Below, one piece after another: positions 12,013 to 23,703 of a DNA stretch of 64,000 bases; positions within the stretch are counted from its first letter, which is position 1; each line of letters starts with the position of its first letter. The position numbers were made by a program, and so were the translations under genes. The stretch covers positions 2,081,001-2,145,000 of the forward strand of contig CM055605.1 in NCBI GenBank assembly GCA_029379385.1, given 5' to 3'. The notes beneath the pieces were generated by a model, which was not told the DNA's origin, did no database searches, and worked only from the letters and a program-made list of their open reading frames with translations. Source of the stretch: Quillaja saponaria. Its lineage: Eukaryota; Streptophyta; Magnoliopsida; Fabales; Quillajaceae.

Positions 12013-13134
12013 ATGATTTCAAAGGCAAGCACAAGTACTTCTTGTTTTCCAACAAATGTTTCTCAAGGGATGCAGATGTTTTCTTTGGCTGATAATCATC
12101 ATCATGAAGATGTGATTCCGGTTTCATCGTCTTTCGAAGCAAACCCTGCTGCCTCAAATTCACACTCTACCTCCCTCCTCTACAATCTCTCTGTTCTTAA
12201 AGACAAGTTTCATGAGGTGCAATCACTAGTCAATATTCTTGTGTACCCAGATCAAAGCCTATCTGAGTCAACTTCCATAGCTGCAGCTACCATCAATTCC
12301 TTAATCCAAGAGATCATAGTGACAGCAACTTCAATGATGTTCACTTGCCAGCAGATGACTCTGATTGGTATCTCTTCAGGTAATAATACTAATAGATTAC
12401 CAACTCAAATGAACTTTAGCCAAAATAGAGGGCAGACTTCATTTTCTAGTGATCAAAATCAAGCCCTTGATTGGTTTGATCAAAACTATAGCACTAATAA
12501 TAATTGCAGTAACGTTAAAGATGATGATAATGATCCAAATGCTGTAGTCAGTGAAACCAACAATAAGAATGAAGGGTTTGAAAGGGTTAGTTCATCAAAA
12601 GATTGTGATATCATTGAGTTGGATGCTGCGGATTTGTTGGCTAAGTACACACATTATTGCCAAGTTTGTGGGAAAGGGTTTAAGCGTGATGCGAATTTGA
12701 GGATGCATATGAGAGCTCATGGGGATGAGTACAAGACTAATGCTGCATTAAGCAACCCCGTGAAGTTTAACAGTAATAGTTTTGGAAGCTTATTTGGTGC
12801 TGGAAACAAAGAAGGTGGCAACTGTTTGATGAAGTCCCCAAAGAAATATTCATGTCCACATGAAGGGTGTAGGTGGAATAGAAAGCATGTAAATTTCCAG
12901 CCATTGAAGTCTATGATTTGTGTGAAGAATCATTACAGGAGAAGCCATTGTCCCAAGATGTATATATGCAAGAGGTGCAATCAGAAGCAGTTCTCTGTGC
13001 TGTCTGATTTAAGGACACATGAGAAGCACTGTGGGGATGTCAAATGGGTGTGCTCGTGTGGTACTACATTTTCCAGGAAAGATAAGCTACTGGGTCATGT
13101 TGCTTTGTTCGTTGGTCATAGCCCCAGCAACTAG
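12013..13134 (+). CDS. STOP1-like C2H2 zinc-finger transcription factor
   Basis: Intronless gene, 373 residues from the ATG at 12013. The N-terminal half is low-complexity and Asn/Ser-rich with a helical segment. The C-terminal half carries the four-finger block typical of SENSITIVE TO PROTON RHIZOTOXICITY proteins: [42 protein letters not shown] with a following [56 protein letters not shown]. Family members control acid-soil and aluminium tolerance genes, but the smaller STOP2-type paralogues vary in role. The protein stops six residues after that last block (GHSPSN), while STOP1 itself has a longer tail. One C fewer in the CCCC at about 13126 would read [12 protein letters not shown] and extend it by 25 codons, so a 1-nt insertion at the end is possible. 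The rest is clean. Confidence 0.88.
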   Translation: MISKASTSTSCFPTNVSQGMQMFSLADNHHHEDVIPVSSSFEANPAASNSHSTSLLYNLSVLKDKFHEVQSLVNILVYPDQSLSESTSIAAATINSLIQEIIVTATSMMFTCQQMTLIGISSGNNTNRLPTQMNFSQNRGQTSFSSDQNQALDWFDQNYSTNNNCSNVKDDDNDPNAVVSETNNKNEGFERVSSSKDCDIIELDAADLLAKYTHYCQVCGKGFKRDANLRMHMRAHGDEYKTNAALSNPVKFNSNSFGSLFGAGNKEGGNCLMKSPKKYSCPHEGCRWNRKHVNFQPLKSMICVKNHYRRSHCPKMYICKRCNQKQFSVLSDLRTHEKHCGDVKWVCSCGTTFSRKDKLLGHVALFVGHSPSN

Positions 13135-14056
13135 TACCTTGTCCAATTCAGCAAAACTAGAACAACCAACGAGGGCTGCAAATATGCAATTAATAGGTGA
13201 TAAGCGATGAAGGTCATGTATACAGTTGATCAAAAACACCTACTCTTTATTATTTTTCTTGAGTTTTGTGACTTGTATAATAAGTTTTTATGTGTTTTTC
13301 TGACATATGTATTTAGGGCACTTGTTAATAATGTACAATAGTCAATAAATATAGTTATTATAAATTGAAATTCTCAAAAGATAATAATTTGTGAATTGAA
13401 TAGTACTGAAATCATAACCAATTACTACAATAAATACTATAAAATTTTCAAATATACAACCTTTACAAAAAATCAAACTTATATTTATAGAGAAGTCGAT
13501 TCAAAATAATTTATTTTGTGTACATAAACTATCTAACATAAGATGTGACTTCAATAAAATTCAGTCAATATTAAAAATATTTTTTGTCAATGGATCAAAT
13601 TTCTTGGACACATTGTCATCATGAGTGATTTGGTGGAATCCACTAGTTTACAAATAAAAAATGAGATTACCAAGTATTTTTATTTTTTTTCCCAAGCGAA
13701 TTAAGTGATGTTTAGGTTAATTTACACTCACTCGACTAATTTACTTCAATCAAGTTAAAAGCATATTATTTTCATAAATTTATAGAGATTTTAGTATCTA
13801 CAGTCTCCCCTAAAAATTTTGAACTTCGAAATTAAGAATTGGAACTTAATTCTCAAACCTTGAGGTGACTTCCCAATATTTATTCAAATGTTACATAAAT
13901 CTCTCGTATTTTTATTTTTATTTAGCTATAAGGTGTGTGTTCAACTAACTTACACGTAACACAATTAATTATATATCTGATTCAATCAAAGACAAATTAT
14001 TAATTAATAACAAAACTAAAAACATTTATAAAATTTTTATTCGAAATCCATGAGCT
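13135..14056. other. Intergenic, no gene seen
   Basis: 3' flank of the STOP-like gene, then AT-rich DNA up to the GC-richer H2B promoter that begins near 14050. Nothing further is recognisable. Confidence 0.5.
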
Positions 14057-14231
14057 ACGGAAATTGCAGCATGGATCGGGTTTAGTCCGATTCAATACGC
14101 GGACCCTCTTCACTTCCCCTCCAAAAAGAAATTGCGAAAATTCAATTTCAAAGACCCGCATCACCGCACAACCTAAATCAATCTTGTGCGTTCGTTCCAC
14201 CACGCCAGTGATCCGTATCTTATCCCATCGG

Positions 14232-14264
14232 CCAATCAAATCTTTCTACCTCTACCTATAAATA
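14232..14264 (+). promoter_or_regulatory. H2B core promoter: CCAAT box and TATA box
   Basis: CCAAT lies at 14232-14236 (in CGGCCAATCAAA) and TATAAATA at 14257-14264, about 70 bp before the ATG at 14334. Further upstream, ACGCGGAC near 14097 resembles the histone octamer CGCGGATC with a mismatch. This compact promoter fits an S-phase histone gene. Confidence 0.7.
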
Positions 14265-14333
14265 TGAAATACCTAAATCAGACTCTCTATCATTCAGCGC
14301 ATTGCAATCTTTCGTTTTTCTCGGGGCTTGACA

Positions 14334-14768
14334 ATGGTGAAGGGCATGAAGAAGCCGGCTGAGAAGAAACCCGCAGACGAGAAAGTGACAGCAGAGAAGT
14401 CTCCGGTAGCCGCCGAGAAGAAGCCTCGCGCCGAGAAGAAAATACCGAAGGAAGGGGCCATTGACAAGAAGAAGAAGAGGACGAAGAAGAACGTAGAGAC
14501 ATACAAGATCTACATCTTCAAGGTTCTGAAGCAGGTTCACCCTGATATTGGTATATCCAGCAAAGCTATGGGTATCATGAACAGTTTCATCAATGACATT
14601 TTTGAGAAGCTTGCTCAAGAATCTGCGAGGCTTGCTCGCTACAACAAAAAGCCGACGATTACCTCTCGGGAAATACAAACTGCAGTGAGACTAGTTCTTC
14701 CCGGTGAGCTTGCCAAGCATGCTGTTTCTGAAGGGACTAAGGCTGTTACCAAGTTTACTAGCTCCTAG
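14334..14768 (+). CDS. Histone H2B, canonical
   Basis: Intronless gene, 144 residues, from ATG 14334 ([13 protein letters not shown]). A Lys/Ala/Glu-rich N-terminal tail of about 50 residues contains the plant AEKKP repeats. The histone fold follows: [25 protein letters not shown], then the helix with [21 protein letters not shown], then the C-terminal helix [25 protein letters not shown]. It packages DNA in the nucleosome as the H2A partner; the lysine in the conserved AVTKFTSS end is the usual ubiquitination site. No lesion. A short TATA-to-ATG distance and the absence of introns are usual for replication-dependent plant H2B genes. Confidence 0.96.
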   Translation: MVKGMKKPAEKKPADEKVTAEKSPVAAEKKPRAEKKIPKEGAIDKKKKRTKKNVETYKIYIFKVLKQVHPDIGISSKAMGIMNSFINDIFEKLAQESARLARYNKKPTITSREIQTAVRLVLPGELAKHAVSEGTKAVTKFTSS

Positions 14769-15033
14769 GTTTTATGTAATTATTTTCTGAAGTAACAATG
14801 TTTTAAACTAGCTTTGTTTTGTTTGATGTCGTTTTAATTTCTAGGTTTCATGTTGTAAATACTCGCAGCTGTTTTATGGTTCTGTAATTCTCCTTTTGAT
14901 TATTTGATATGAACCACTGGTTTACATTTTTTTGATTAAGATAAGATGATGGGCTTGTACAATTCCTGTACTATAAATTCTGTGCTTTAATGTATATTAT
15001 ATTATGTAAACGTATTATACATTGCTCAGTTCT

Positions 15034-18000
15034 CTAATCAATTTCAGCATGTACATAATCAACAAATACAAATTCTTTTTGGAGTTCATGCAAAGCATAG
15101 GCTAATCCAGCACTAACAAGTGCAAGTGCAGCCAATATAATCCGAAATTGTGTATCTGAAGGTATCCCTGTTGTAGCACAGAAAACAACTGCTGCTCCAA
15201 TCAAGAACTTCTGCAATGTCTGGAATAATGTATAGGCTCCTTTACATGATGAACACTTGAGGGTATGTTGCTCAAATCTATCCAGCATCTACACAAAATT
15301 TAATACTTGAGTATAAACATACAATGCAAATTTTGTTAATTGGTCTGGGAATGAAGTAGGGATGTTCAAGTATAAGGCTAAATTTACATACCTGGCGTTT
15401 TGATAGAATTGTTGATGGCACAGGTTGGTTGCTCGTGCCTGAACCAATCGGGTTGGCTGTCACCATGTTGCCTCAGCCAATTTCGAAATGCCAATACAAA
15501 GCGATCTGCCTGTGTTGGTGTGAAAGGTTATTTTTGTGTATTGCTTATTAACATCACCAGGTCCCTCCTTTGCCTTTGAAAGAAAGACTTTCTCCTGACC
15601 CTGAAGAACAATCATATCTCCATCGTATACCTTGTTTGAAGTCCAATGCTCATGCCATCTAGGAACCACCTGACAAAGCCACATGTTATTTATGAGGATA
15701 ACCAAGTCTTGTGGATATAAACACCCACACAAAATTTACTTGTCAATTCTAGCTCGGTCTGAGAACGAGTAATAATATTGCAGAGTTATGCATATAGCAA
15801 ATAGAGTAAACTGATAGATATTCCCATTTTAAATGAAAACATGTTGTCAAGAAAAAAGATCTCACTTGCCACCACGGCAGGTCCTGGCATCGTGAACTGG
15901 AAAAAGTTTCGAGCACTACAAACAATTGAACGGGTCTTCCCAGGTGCCATTGGGACGTTGAAAGAACATATCCATATTATCCATTTTTGATCACCAACTA
16001 ATGGAAGCTTTGTGTCTATCTCTATTCTGCAACAAAGCTAGCAAATCAGATTTGTTTCAAAAGCAATAACTGAAAGCTTTTTAGCAATGAAAAATAAAGC
16101 GAGAAAGCAGCGCTACACTTCTATAGCATGCAGAAGGAAATATTTTTCACAGAAATCTTGACATTTAAATAAAGAAAAAAAAAATCTTTGATTTCACCAG
16201 GTCTAGTGTTCAACATAATTTATTCCTAAGGAATACACGAGCACAGAATTCCTTTAATTACAAACTTTAAGTTGCCTGCTCAAGTTGCTGATGATTCTAT
16301 TGGCATTTTATCAGAGTTGCCTTGAGAGTTAAAGCCTCATCTTAACAAAAGATGGCATCTCAATTGATGGGCAAGAGATAGATCCACTTTGTCTGGCACT
16401 CCGGCAAGCCTAGGCTCAAATTGCCTTCACTGGCACCAACAAGCATGAAACTCAGAAAATGAATAAGGAAAAAAAATATAAGGATCCTATAAAATAGCAA
16501 CCTCCCTGCGTTTTGAGCTTTTGATATTCAACTTTTTCAGGAACCTTTTGATGTTAAGACATGCATACTCTTTTTACAGTTGTGTTCTAAAATGCCTTCG
16601 ACTTGAAATAATGACATAAAGCAGATGCAAAAGAGTCCCCAATCGAATGTGAAGAATTCAATGGCATCTGCTTCCATCACTATTAGAAGTTTAGAACTGA
16701 AGCTTGTATCAAAGTTGATCGGAAAGCAAAGTGAAAATTCACGTTGCTTTTACAGCTTATTAAGTAGTCACTTACTTATTTATATAATAACATGGTGCAA
16801 CAAACTTGGCACTGATCCGTGGGTTGCCATCATTAGCTCCAGCAAAGCCCCACGGACCACTAGACTCCAGCTTAAATGGCAAAGGCTTGGCTCTATCTCT
16901 CCTTCCTGTAACCTGTTGCATGATTTCCAACATAAGTATATGGAGATGAATTTTAAGTAACAAACCAAATAATTTCAGTACTCCGTATTATGCAATATAA
17001 CAAGAAATATATAGTAGCAAACAACATAGCCATCCCTGGAAAAACTTGTAAGTTCATGGTTCAATCAACCAGACAAACATGTCAAGTACATACAGAAAAA
17101 TCAGTCAGAGCAGAATAAAAAATATGAGAAGCACATAATGCAAGGTTAGCACAAGCAGATATGAGAAACATATTGACATTCGTCCTCCTAAGTAGCCAAA
17201 ATTAATGACCGTGTAAGAAAACTTAATCCATATACTCCCCAGAAGGACTTCTATGACTTCAAAATACCACTAATCCAAGAGCTTTCACAAGATATTAAAA
17301 TGGATTTCACAAGAGACACCACTAGAGCAAGAAAATCAGATAATCTCTCTCTTTGTTTCAAATCACATCGTAATAAACCTTATAGATAGTTTTTACATTA
17401 GATTAATCATATTGCTGATATTTTAGGCTATTAATATACATATCTTACAAATTTTCAATACTATACCAAATTATTATATAACAATTTGTTTCCCTCAGCA
17501 CCAATTTCTTATGTTTGTTCGACCGAAACGTGTTTCTCTTCCCATGAACAGCACAGACGAAAAATACTTGGCAAAACACACAACGACCAAGGCATATCAG
17601 ATTTAACATCTGCAGAAATTCAATAACCTATCCACTTATAACAGATTAAGCATTTAAAAGGTTAGAATATTATATACCTTGTGATGAGCAAAATCAATGT
17701 GAGAAGGGTCAGAGACATTTTCCATCAGAGTATCATAACCATAGAACAGATCACGCTGAATTGTTACTGATGAAAACTCGGGCTTTTCGAAGTCATCAGG
17801 CAACCTAAACATTTGAGCGAAACAACAACATTAAATAAAATATTCTCTACATGAAAATGTGGAATAGCTTATAGTAACATTCAATAAAGTATTTCTCTAC
17901 ATGAAACAGTAGAATAATAGTTTATAGTTTAAGTTTAAGTTAACCTCCCCCATTACGTTTTGCATCATCATCAGACATTATTATTTAGGTCAGCTTAATA

Positions 18001-18934
18001 TAAATAATAAATAAAAGACAAGCAAAATTTAATAATTCAGTTACATGGGAGGTTTGGTGGCGTTAGCTCTTTCCCAGCCATTCTCATCCGGCCAAACAAA
18101 GAGCAAACCCTGAGACACTTTTGTAGGGAACCTCGTGGCACACGCTCTTGGAGATTGAATAGCACGAGCTTCAGGACCATCAGGTGAAGCCTGAGGAATT
18201 TTAACACATGATCCACATCCATCAAAGGACCAGCCATGGTAGGAGCACTGCAAGTTTCCGTCTTCATCAATCCGTCCTTCCTGCAGAATTCACAGATTTT
18301 AAACAAGTAGGGAATGAAAGAAAGGACGCGAAATTCGGTCAAGCTAAGAACCAAACACCGGAAAAGCTTTTTCTTTTTTTCTCGGCATCCAAACATCGCA
18401 ATTAACTTCAATTTTTGGGGTTGGGCATAGGAGAGTAAAGGGAAAAAAGAAAAGAGGAGTGGAATAGAAGGTTACAGATAAGGGGGCGAGGCGGTGAGGA
18501 CATTTGTCATCAAAAGCAACCCATTCGGCTTTGGACTTGTCGTACCAGAGGACAATTTCTCGACCCAGAAGCTGAAATAGGGTAGGCAAACCAGGATCCA
18601 GATCTTCGATTAAAGAAACTGGGTACCAATGATCCCTCCAAGAAAACTTAGTAGACGAACTTTCGTCACCAAACTCATCCTCAATTTCGTCTTCTCCTAC
18701 TTCTGGTATTGACTTCTCGGGTTCAGAGGTCACCGGAGACGTTGGAGGGGCAGCAACTCGTGGAATTGAAAAGGAAAATTTCCTGGATCTACTTGGTTTA
18801 CTACTGAAATTGAAGTTCTGGGTATTACTGTTAGAAACAAAAGGAAGGGCCTTTGGAATTTTACTTCCCGATGCTGCTGGTGACGATGCAACAACTGTTG
18901 TTGCAAAAGAAGATGCAGAGTGTAGCAGTGCCAT
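15034..18934 (-). CDS. PAO: Pheophorbide a oxygenase (PAO/ACD1-like), frame broken by three indels
   Basis: Seven exons: 18934-18476, 18280-18045, 17804-17678, 16912-16776, 16026-15866, 15669-15392, 15288-15034; about 550 residues after correction. The product opens the porphyrin ring of pheophorbide a in chlorophyll breakdown, at the chloroplast envelope. Visible parts: Ser-rich transit peptide; FSWRDHWYPVSLIEDLDP; Rieske ligands CPHR and CSYHGW; mononuclear iron motif DPSHIDFAHHK; C-terminal CSSCKGAY and two hydrophobic segments. Exons 1-4 are clean. Between 15440 and 15880 the frame breaks three times against the conserved protein: an extra base at 15875 (PGPA-WWQ), an extra base at 15522 (ITF-TPTQADRF), and about five bases missing near 15440-15446 (DWF-GSGTSNQ). 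The net change is three bases. A GC-AG intron starting GCAAGT would bypass the first break only. It is either a decaying copy or a locally mis-assembled gene. Confidence 0.85.
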
Positions 18935-19914
18935 TATAGTTTAATAGAATCTATAATGGAAACTAGCAGGTGAAAATTTAGATTTAAGCTGTGAGAACTT
19001 TGCGTACAAGTCTCAAATTGTTGTTCTCCAGCCCTTTCCAGACAAACCACTGTTCAAGTCGAACAGTCATTCTCGGGTAATTTTAGGAGGGAACATGGAG
19101 ATGCAATTACAGAGAAGACCTTACCAATCTCTCCGGCAATGTGGTGTCACATGGTAATTGGCTCAACTTTTTATGGTGGTTGATAATACCCGACTTTGCT
19201 TTGATTGGTTCGGGAGAATTATTCACGTCCACAATTTTGAAGTGATTGAAGTTACAATTTTGGACTTTTTTTCTGGAAAATTTTATTTGGAGTTTGTAAA
19301 CAGGAATTTTGGCATCACTTTTTCTAGACAGTCTTTTTCTTTTGACCATATCTAGGCGTTCATATGGAGAAAACAGAATGAACAAATGAAATTCAGAATT
19401 CCGAACCGGGTATTGAATTTTGGCTACGAATTTGACTTCAACTAGTAAATCGCTAAGCAACAATGGAAATACAAAACTAACTAAAGACCATGCAATTATG
19501 TCCACTGCTCAATTAGGGAGACATGAGGAACTACAAATAGTAGCCTTTACCATCCAGAATAACAGAGATTCAAGATCAGTTGCCACAGTTGGCCAATAGG
19601 AAGTTTGGATCATATTTCACCTGCAACAATGTAGGAAATAATCTTTGGGAAAATGAGAGTCTATTTTCATACAAAAAAGATAGAAAAATCAGCATGTAAT
19701 TATCTCTCCCATACATAAGAGTAATCAATCAGTTATTGCACATGATCTCCCATAAGCCAACTGCTTCACTTTCAGAGATGATGCTACTCCTCAATTAACC
19801 ATGGCATTTCAAGAGACAACCTCGGTCCAGCATCACAAGACAATGATCAATCTGAAAGAAAAGCTCCAAAGCTCATAAAACAAATAACACAATTTTCAGG
19901 TTATCTCACTCCAT
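18935..19914. other. Intergenic between PAO promoter and small-protein gene, no gene seen
   Basis: It contains the 5' flank of PAO and the 3' flank of the next minus-strand gene. The open frames here lack codon structure and homology that I can recognise. Confidence 0.45.
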
Positions 19915-20211
19915 TCATTTCTTTGGGTAGCTTTGATGGTCAGGTCCAATATCTTGTGAGCCAGTGTTTATGTAAGGCCCTCGAAAAGTTGCCTGGGGTG
20001 GAAGTGGCCTAGATGGATCAATGACAGGTTGCTTTGATGACCTGGCTCAGACATATTGCAGCCTAAATTTTTGCAGATACAATAAGATGTAGTTCTCAAC
20101 AATGTCTATCAGAAAGTAATTAACTTACGCCATGTAAAAAGGATATGCCAAGCCTGCACCTGCAAAAGCTACTAAACCAGTAGCAACTATAATATTGCGA
20201 GCTCGAGTCAT
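19915..20211 (-). CDS. Conserved small single-membrane-span plant protein, function unknown
   Basis: Two coding exons, 20211-20129 and 20041-19915, give 69 residues. An N-terminal RARN is followed by one hydrophobic segment (IIVATGLVAFAGAGLAYPFYM, residues about 6-26), then a Pro-rich tail ending PPQATFRGPYINTGSQDIGP...YPKK. The TFRGPYINTG and DIGPD motifs recur in small plant proteins that I recall only as uncharacterised; a mitochondrial location is my guess. An in-frame ATG seven codons upstream (20232) could add a few residues; I chose 20211 because it gives the usual short arginine start. A likely 5' untranslated exon lies near 21560-21750 (donor at about 21556). No lesion. Confidence 0.7.
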
Positions 20212-22686
20212 ATAGAGAAACAAGAAAAACATAAATCTCCCCTGGTGAATGAAGAGCAATGTCACAGCCATTGTCAAATAAGGTTCAACTCTAGTGTATT
20301 TGCCGAAAACAAAACTTAAAAAGCAAAAAAAAAAAAAAGCTTCAGGTAAAGAGAGGAAACAATGACCAAACATCACGAATAAAAAGATTAAATTAAAGGT
20401 ATAGAGAAAGAACTAAGATGCCACTGGTATAGAGAACTAAGATCAAAGGTCATATTTAAAAACCAGTGCTTGTACCAAAAAACCAAAAAACGGATGGGAC
20501 ACACTAATGTTAGTTAAAGCAACAAAGCTAGATATTAAGTCAGAAAGTGTTCAGGGATAACCAAAACATACTATGGCCCAAAAAAAAAAAAAAAAAAAAA
20601 GGATAACCAAACATACTACTAATGAGATTTGTTGTATGACCTCTGTAGGCAGTTATCTTACAAGGCACTTTCATCTAGATTGCAGAGCATTACCAAGAAA
20701 GGTATGATGATGGATTAAACTTACATTTTGAAGCTACATTCATCATCACCCTCTTTGACTCACAAATACCTTTCTTGTTTCTCTCCTGATAATATGATCA
20801 ATGTGTATAGCACATATCCATACAGTAATTAATAAACAAAAACACACACACTGCTAGTGTCTCAATCTCTTCCACTAACAAGACACCATGCCTGACAGAT
20901 ACATGCTGCCCACAGCAATATAGAGGTTCCTGAAAATTGACCAGTTATAATAACTTACTAGTTTCTATTCTAAGCTGTACCTTTAAGCATATAACAGACC
21001 CACTCCACTCTAACACGGAATGAAAACAACAAAGATCGCAAAGCCAGTAATCTATTTAAGGACTTGTGATAAAACCAAAATGATGAAACTTACTAAACAA
21101 TAAACTAATTGCTTTCATCGTTGGTCAATTAATCACCAACACACAAGCTTGCCCAATGCAACTGTTTGATAATGCATATGAAGCCAACTTGGATACTAAT
21201 TCATTCACAATCATACTGTTTAAGTACTCCCTTCAATAACTTCTCTTTGCAATACAAACAAAGAAGAAACATAAAAAACAGAAAACAGTAACGATTACTA
21301 TAATGAACAGGAGTACCAACATATAATCAATCACAACCTTCCAAAGCATCATTGGAAACTTAAGAAAAAAAGGGGTACATCTGAAAACTGATTAGAATTT
21401 CATGTTTAAATCACATACCCACCAGCTACCAGAATGTAATTCAGAACTAACAGTCCTATATTCGAAACAAAGTAATGATTTTTAAATTCGGAATTGAGAA
21501 ACAAGGATATTGTGCTGAAGAGTATTCGTGGGATAGAAGGGGAAAATCTAATACCATCTTCAAAATCACGAGAAGCTTGATTGGTTAAGTGCCTGATTTT
21601 CAAATTTTGAATTGGTAAAATCTGAGGCACTGAAATCAAGTCGACCGCCGACTGGTTCAGTTTGCAGAGTTGCCGGAGGAAACCCCGAGTTGATGAGGAT
21701 TCTGCAACTGGATCCGAAGCTTTGATATTTGAGAACAATATTTGGACCTAACAACCTCGGAAGAAAACATCAGACCAAGAAAATGGATCGAAAGAATTGA
21801 GCCAGCACGGGTACACATAGAAACCAAAACTTTTCACATCAATATGTTACTGAAACCCACTTAGTTTTCTTGTCTTACCAACCAAATTCAGAAAGGGAAG
21901 AATGGGATTAGGGATGATTTGCAATTTGTTCTGATTAGGTGTAAGAATTAAAATATCGTTTAGACGTATTGTGTCGGATCAGTCTAAAAACTAAAAAGTA
22001 TATGGTATATAGCACTACTCATATTCACTTTACCATGTTCTATAGTGATGATCAAGTAACATACCACTAGTTAGCTCTTGTTTACTGAAATACAAATTTA
22101 TCTAAGACTTAATTTGGGAAGTGTTTCCTAACTCATTGCCTAAATATAGACCACATAGTGACTAGAAGACAAAAAAAACTAATCGAAAAAACAAAATGCT
22201 TTTTGACTGAGTGTTGATTTAAATAACAGAAGAAGCTATCCTAATTCTGTGTTTCCTAACATCAGAGAATCCACAACAACGGATTCAAATCCTTGGTTGT
22301 TTATACAGCATCTCCTACCTTCTGTGTGAGGGAGAAAGGAAAAAAGAAATAGAATTAAATACACAGGAAAGGATCCAATTCCTACAACCACACAACCAAA
22401 ACAAACAAAAAAACACAATAGTTGAATACGGCCAGTGATTCTTCATCCAACCAACCAAACACACACCAGAGATAAACCAACACATTTTATCAAATAGAAA
22501 CTATATCGAGTTTTCTCACAATCAGTTTACATTGAGAAACAGAAACTGATAATGAAATTCCTCCAAATAGGAGAATTACATAACACAACTAAGTCCAGAA
22601 TATCCACTAGATGATAAGACCTGAAAAGTACTTTGTATTTCACTTCCAAGAGACTAGGAAGTTAGGAAGTTCATCAAGCAAATTGA
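20212..22686. other. Leader intron of the small-protein gene and intergenic DNA
   Basis: Probably the 5' leader exon (about 21560-21750) and a roughly 1.3-kb leader intron of the small membrane-protein gene, then its promoter and the 3' flank of CKS1. It includes the poly(A) insertion described at 20556-20618. No other gene seen. Confidence 0.4.
20556..20618. repeat. Poly(A)20 tract flanked by an 18-19 bp direct repeat
   Basis: GGATAACCAAAACATACTA (20556-20574) and GGATAACCAAACATACTA (20601-20618) flank TGGCCC plus twenty A residues. Direct repeat plus A-tail is the footprint of target-primed retroposition, here with almost no body left. It could also be slippage next to a duplication. Confidence 0.55.
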
Positions 22687-23703
22687 TCACTTAACAAGAA
22701 TGTTTTGCTGGGCCTGGTTCTCCTGCTGCTGCTGATAGTTCAGAGGCCTCCTAAAAAGCATGATGTGTGGTTCAGGGCGATGAATTGCATAATGAACCCA
22801 ACCGCGGCTCTGCTGTACCCCAATTGCTCGCCATTCATTCTAAATTAAGATAACAAATATAAGACAGATTAAATTCTTAAATCTTAGAGATGAGCATAAA
22901 ATTTGCCAGCATTTAAATACAAATATACAACTCATGCAAAAGATTGACATTCCCATCTATATAAGGGGTTCAATATTTTGAAACTTCAACAACAAAATTA
23001 TGCCCTTTCCTCAGCAGAATCAGCACAAACCCACATATATCCACCATGAATTCACCCATAAGAACTAAATCTCCTCAGACCCAATGCTTCAAAATCAACA
23101 AAACTATAAACAACACCTATCCAACACATCCTCATCATACAAGTATGTTCAAGTTAATGCAGTTACTCAAAATTCAATACCAATTACCAAGGAAGCCAGA
23201 AGCAGACATCATAAACCACTTTGTTTAAATGAAATTCTTACCCAATATACTAATACATTGACTTTCAAACTCACAAATTTATATGTTGCATCACTCCTTT
23301 AGTTTCTACAAGCTAGACGGTATGGTTCCATCAACTAAACCATTATACCACAGGATCCAAACTTACCAGATAACACATATTTATGAATAAATTATTACAT
23401 ACACAAAACCCAGTTCATTTCCCAGGTTCACATAAAAAATTCAATGACATATATCTTCATATAAATCAAAGTATCAAAGTATAATCTGAAAAAGTCCAAT
23501 TAACATACTTCAGAGAGAAGCCGATTCTTAGGAAGCAGTTTGGCTACATCAGGAGGCAGAACCACATGCCTGCAACAGAGAATTTGTAACTGTAACTTAA
23601 TCCCAGAAAAAGAAAACGGGTTAGCCTATAATCGAAGAAAATGCCGATACCTATACTCATAAGTGTCATCGTTATACTTCTCGGAGTACTGGATCTGACC
23701 CAT
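22687..23703 (-). CDS. CKS1: Cyclin-dependent kinase regulatory subunit CKS1
   Basis: Three exons, 23703-23651, 23569-23509 and 22839-22687, give exactly 88 residues. It starts [13 protein letters not shown] and continues [59 protein letters not shown], with a Gln-rich tail. These are the diagnostic CKS anion-pocket and HXPEPH beta-hinge sequences. The protein binds CDKs and tunes their substrate choice in the cell cycle. Length, splice sites and frame are all normal. Downstream on the same strand lies the 69-residue protein gene, and upstream the PHD/GNAT gene, the same CKS-PHD neighbourhood I recall in Arabidopsis (At2g27960-At2g27980). Confidence 0.97.

Noticed and set aside
16625..16960. 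111-codon open frame on the + strand
   Set aside because: It overlaps PAO exon 4 in antisense; the minus-strand exon carries the conserved VTGRRDRAKPLPFK sequence.
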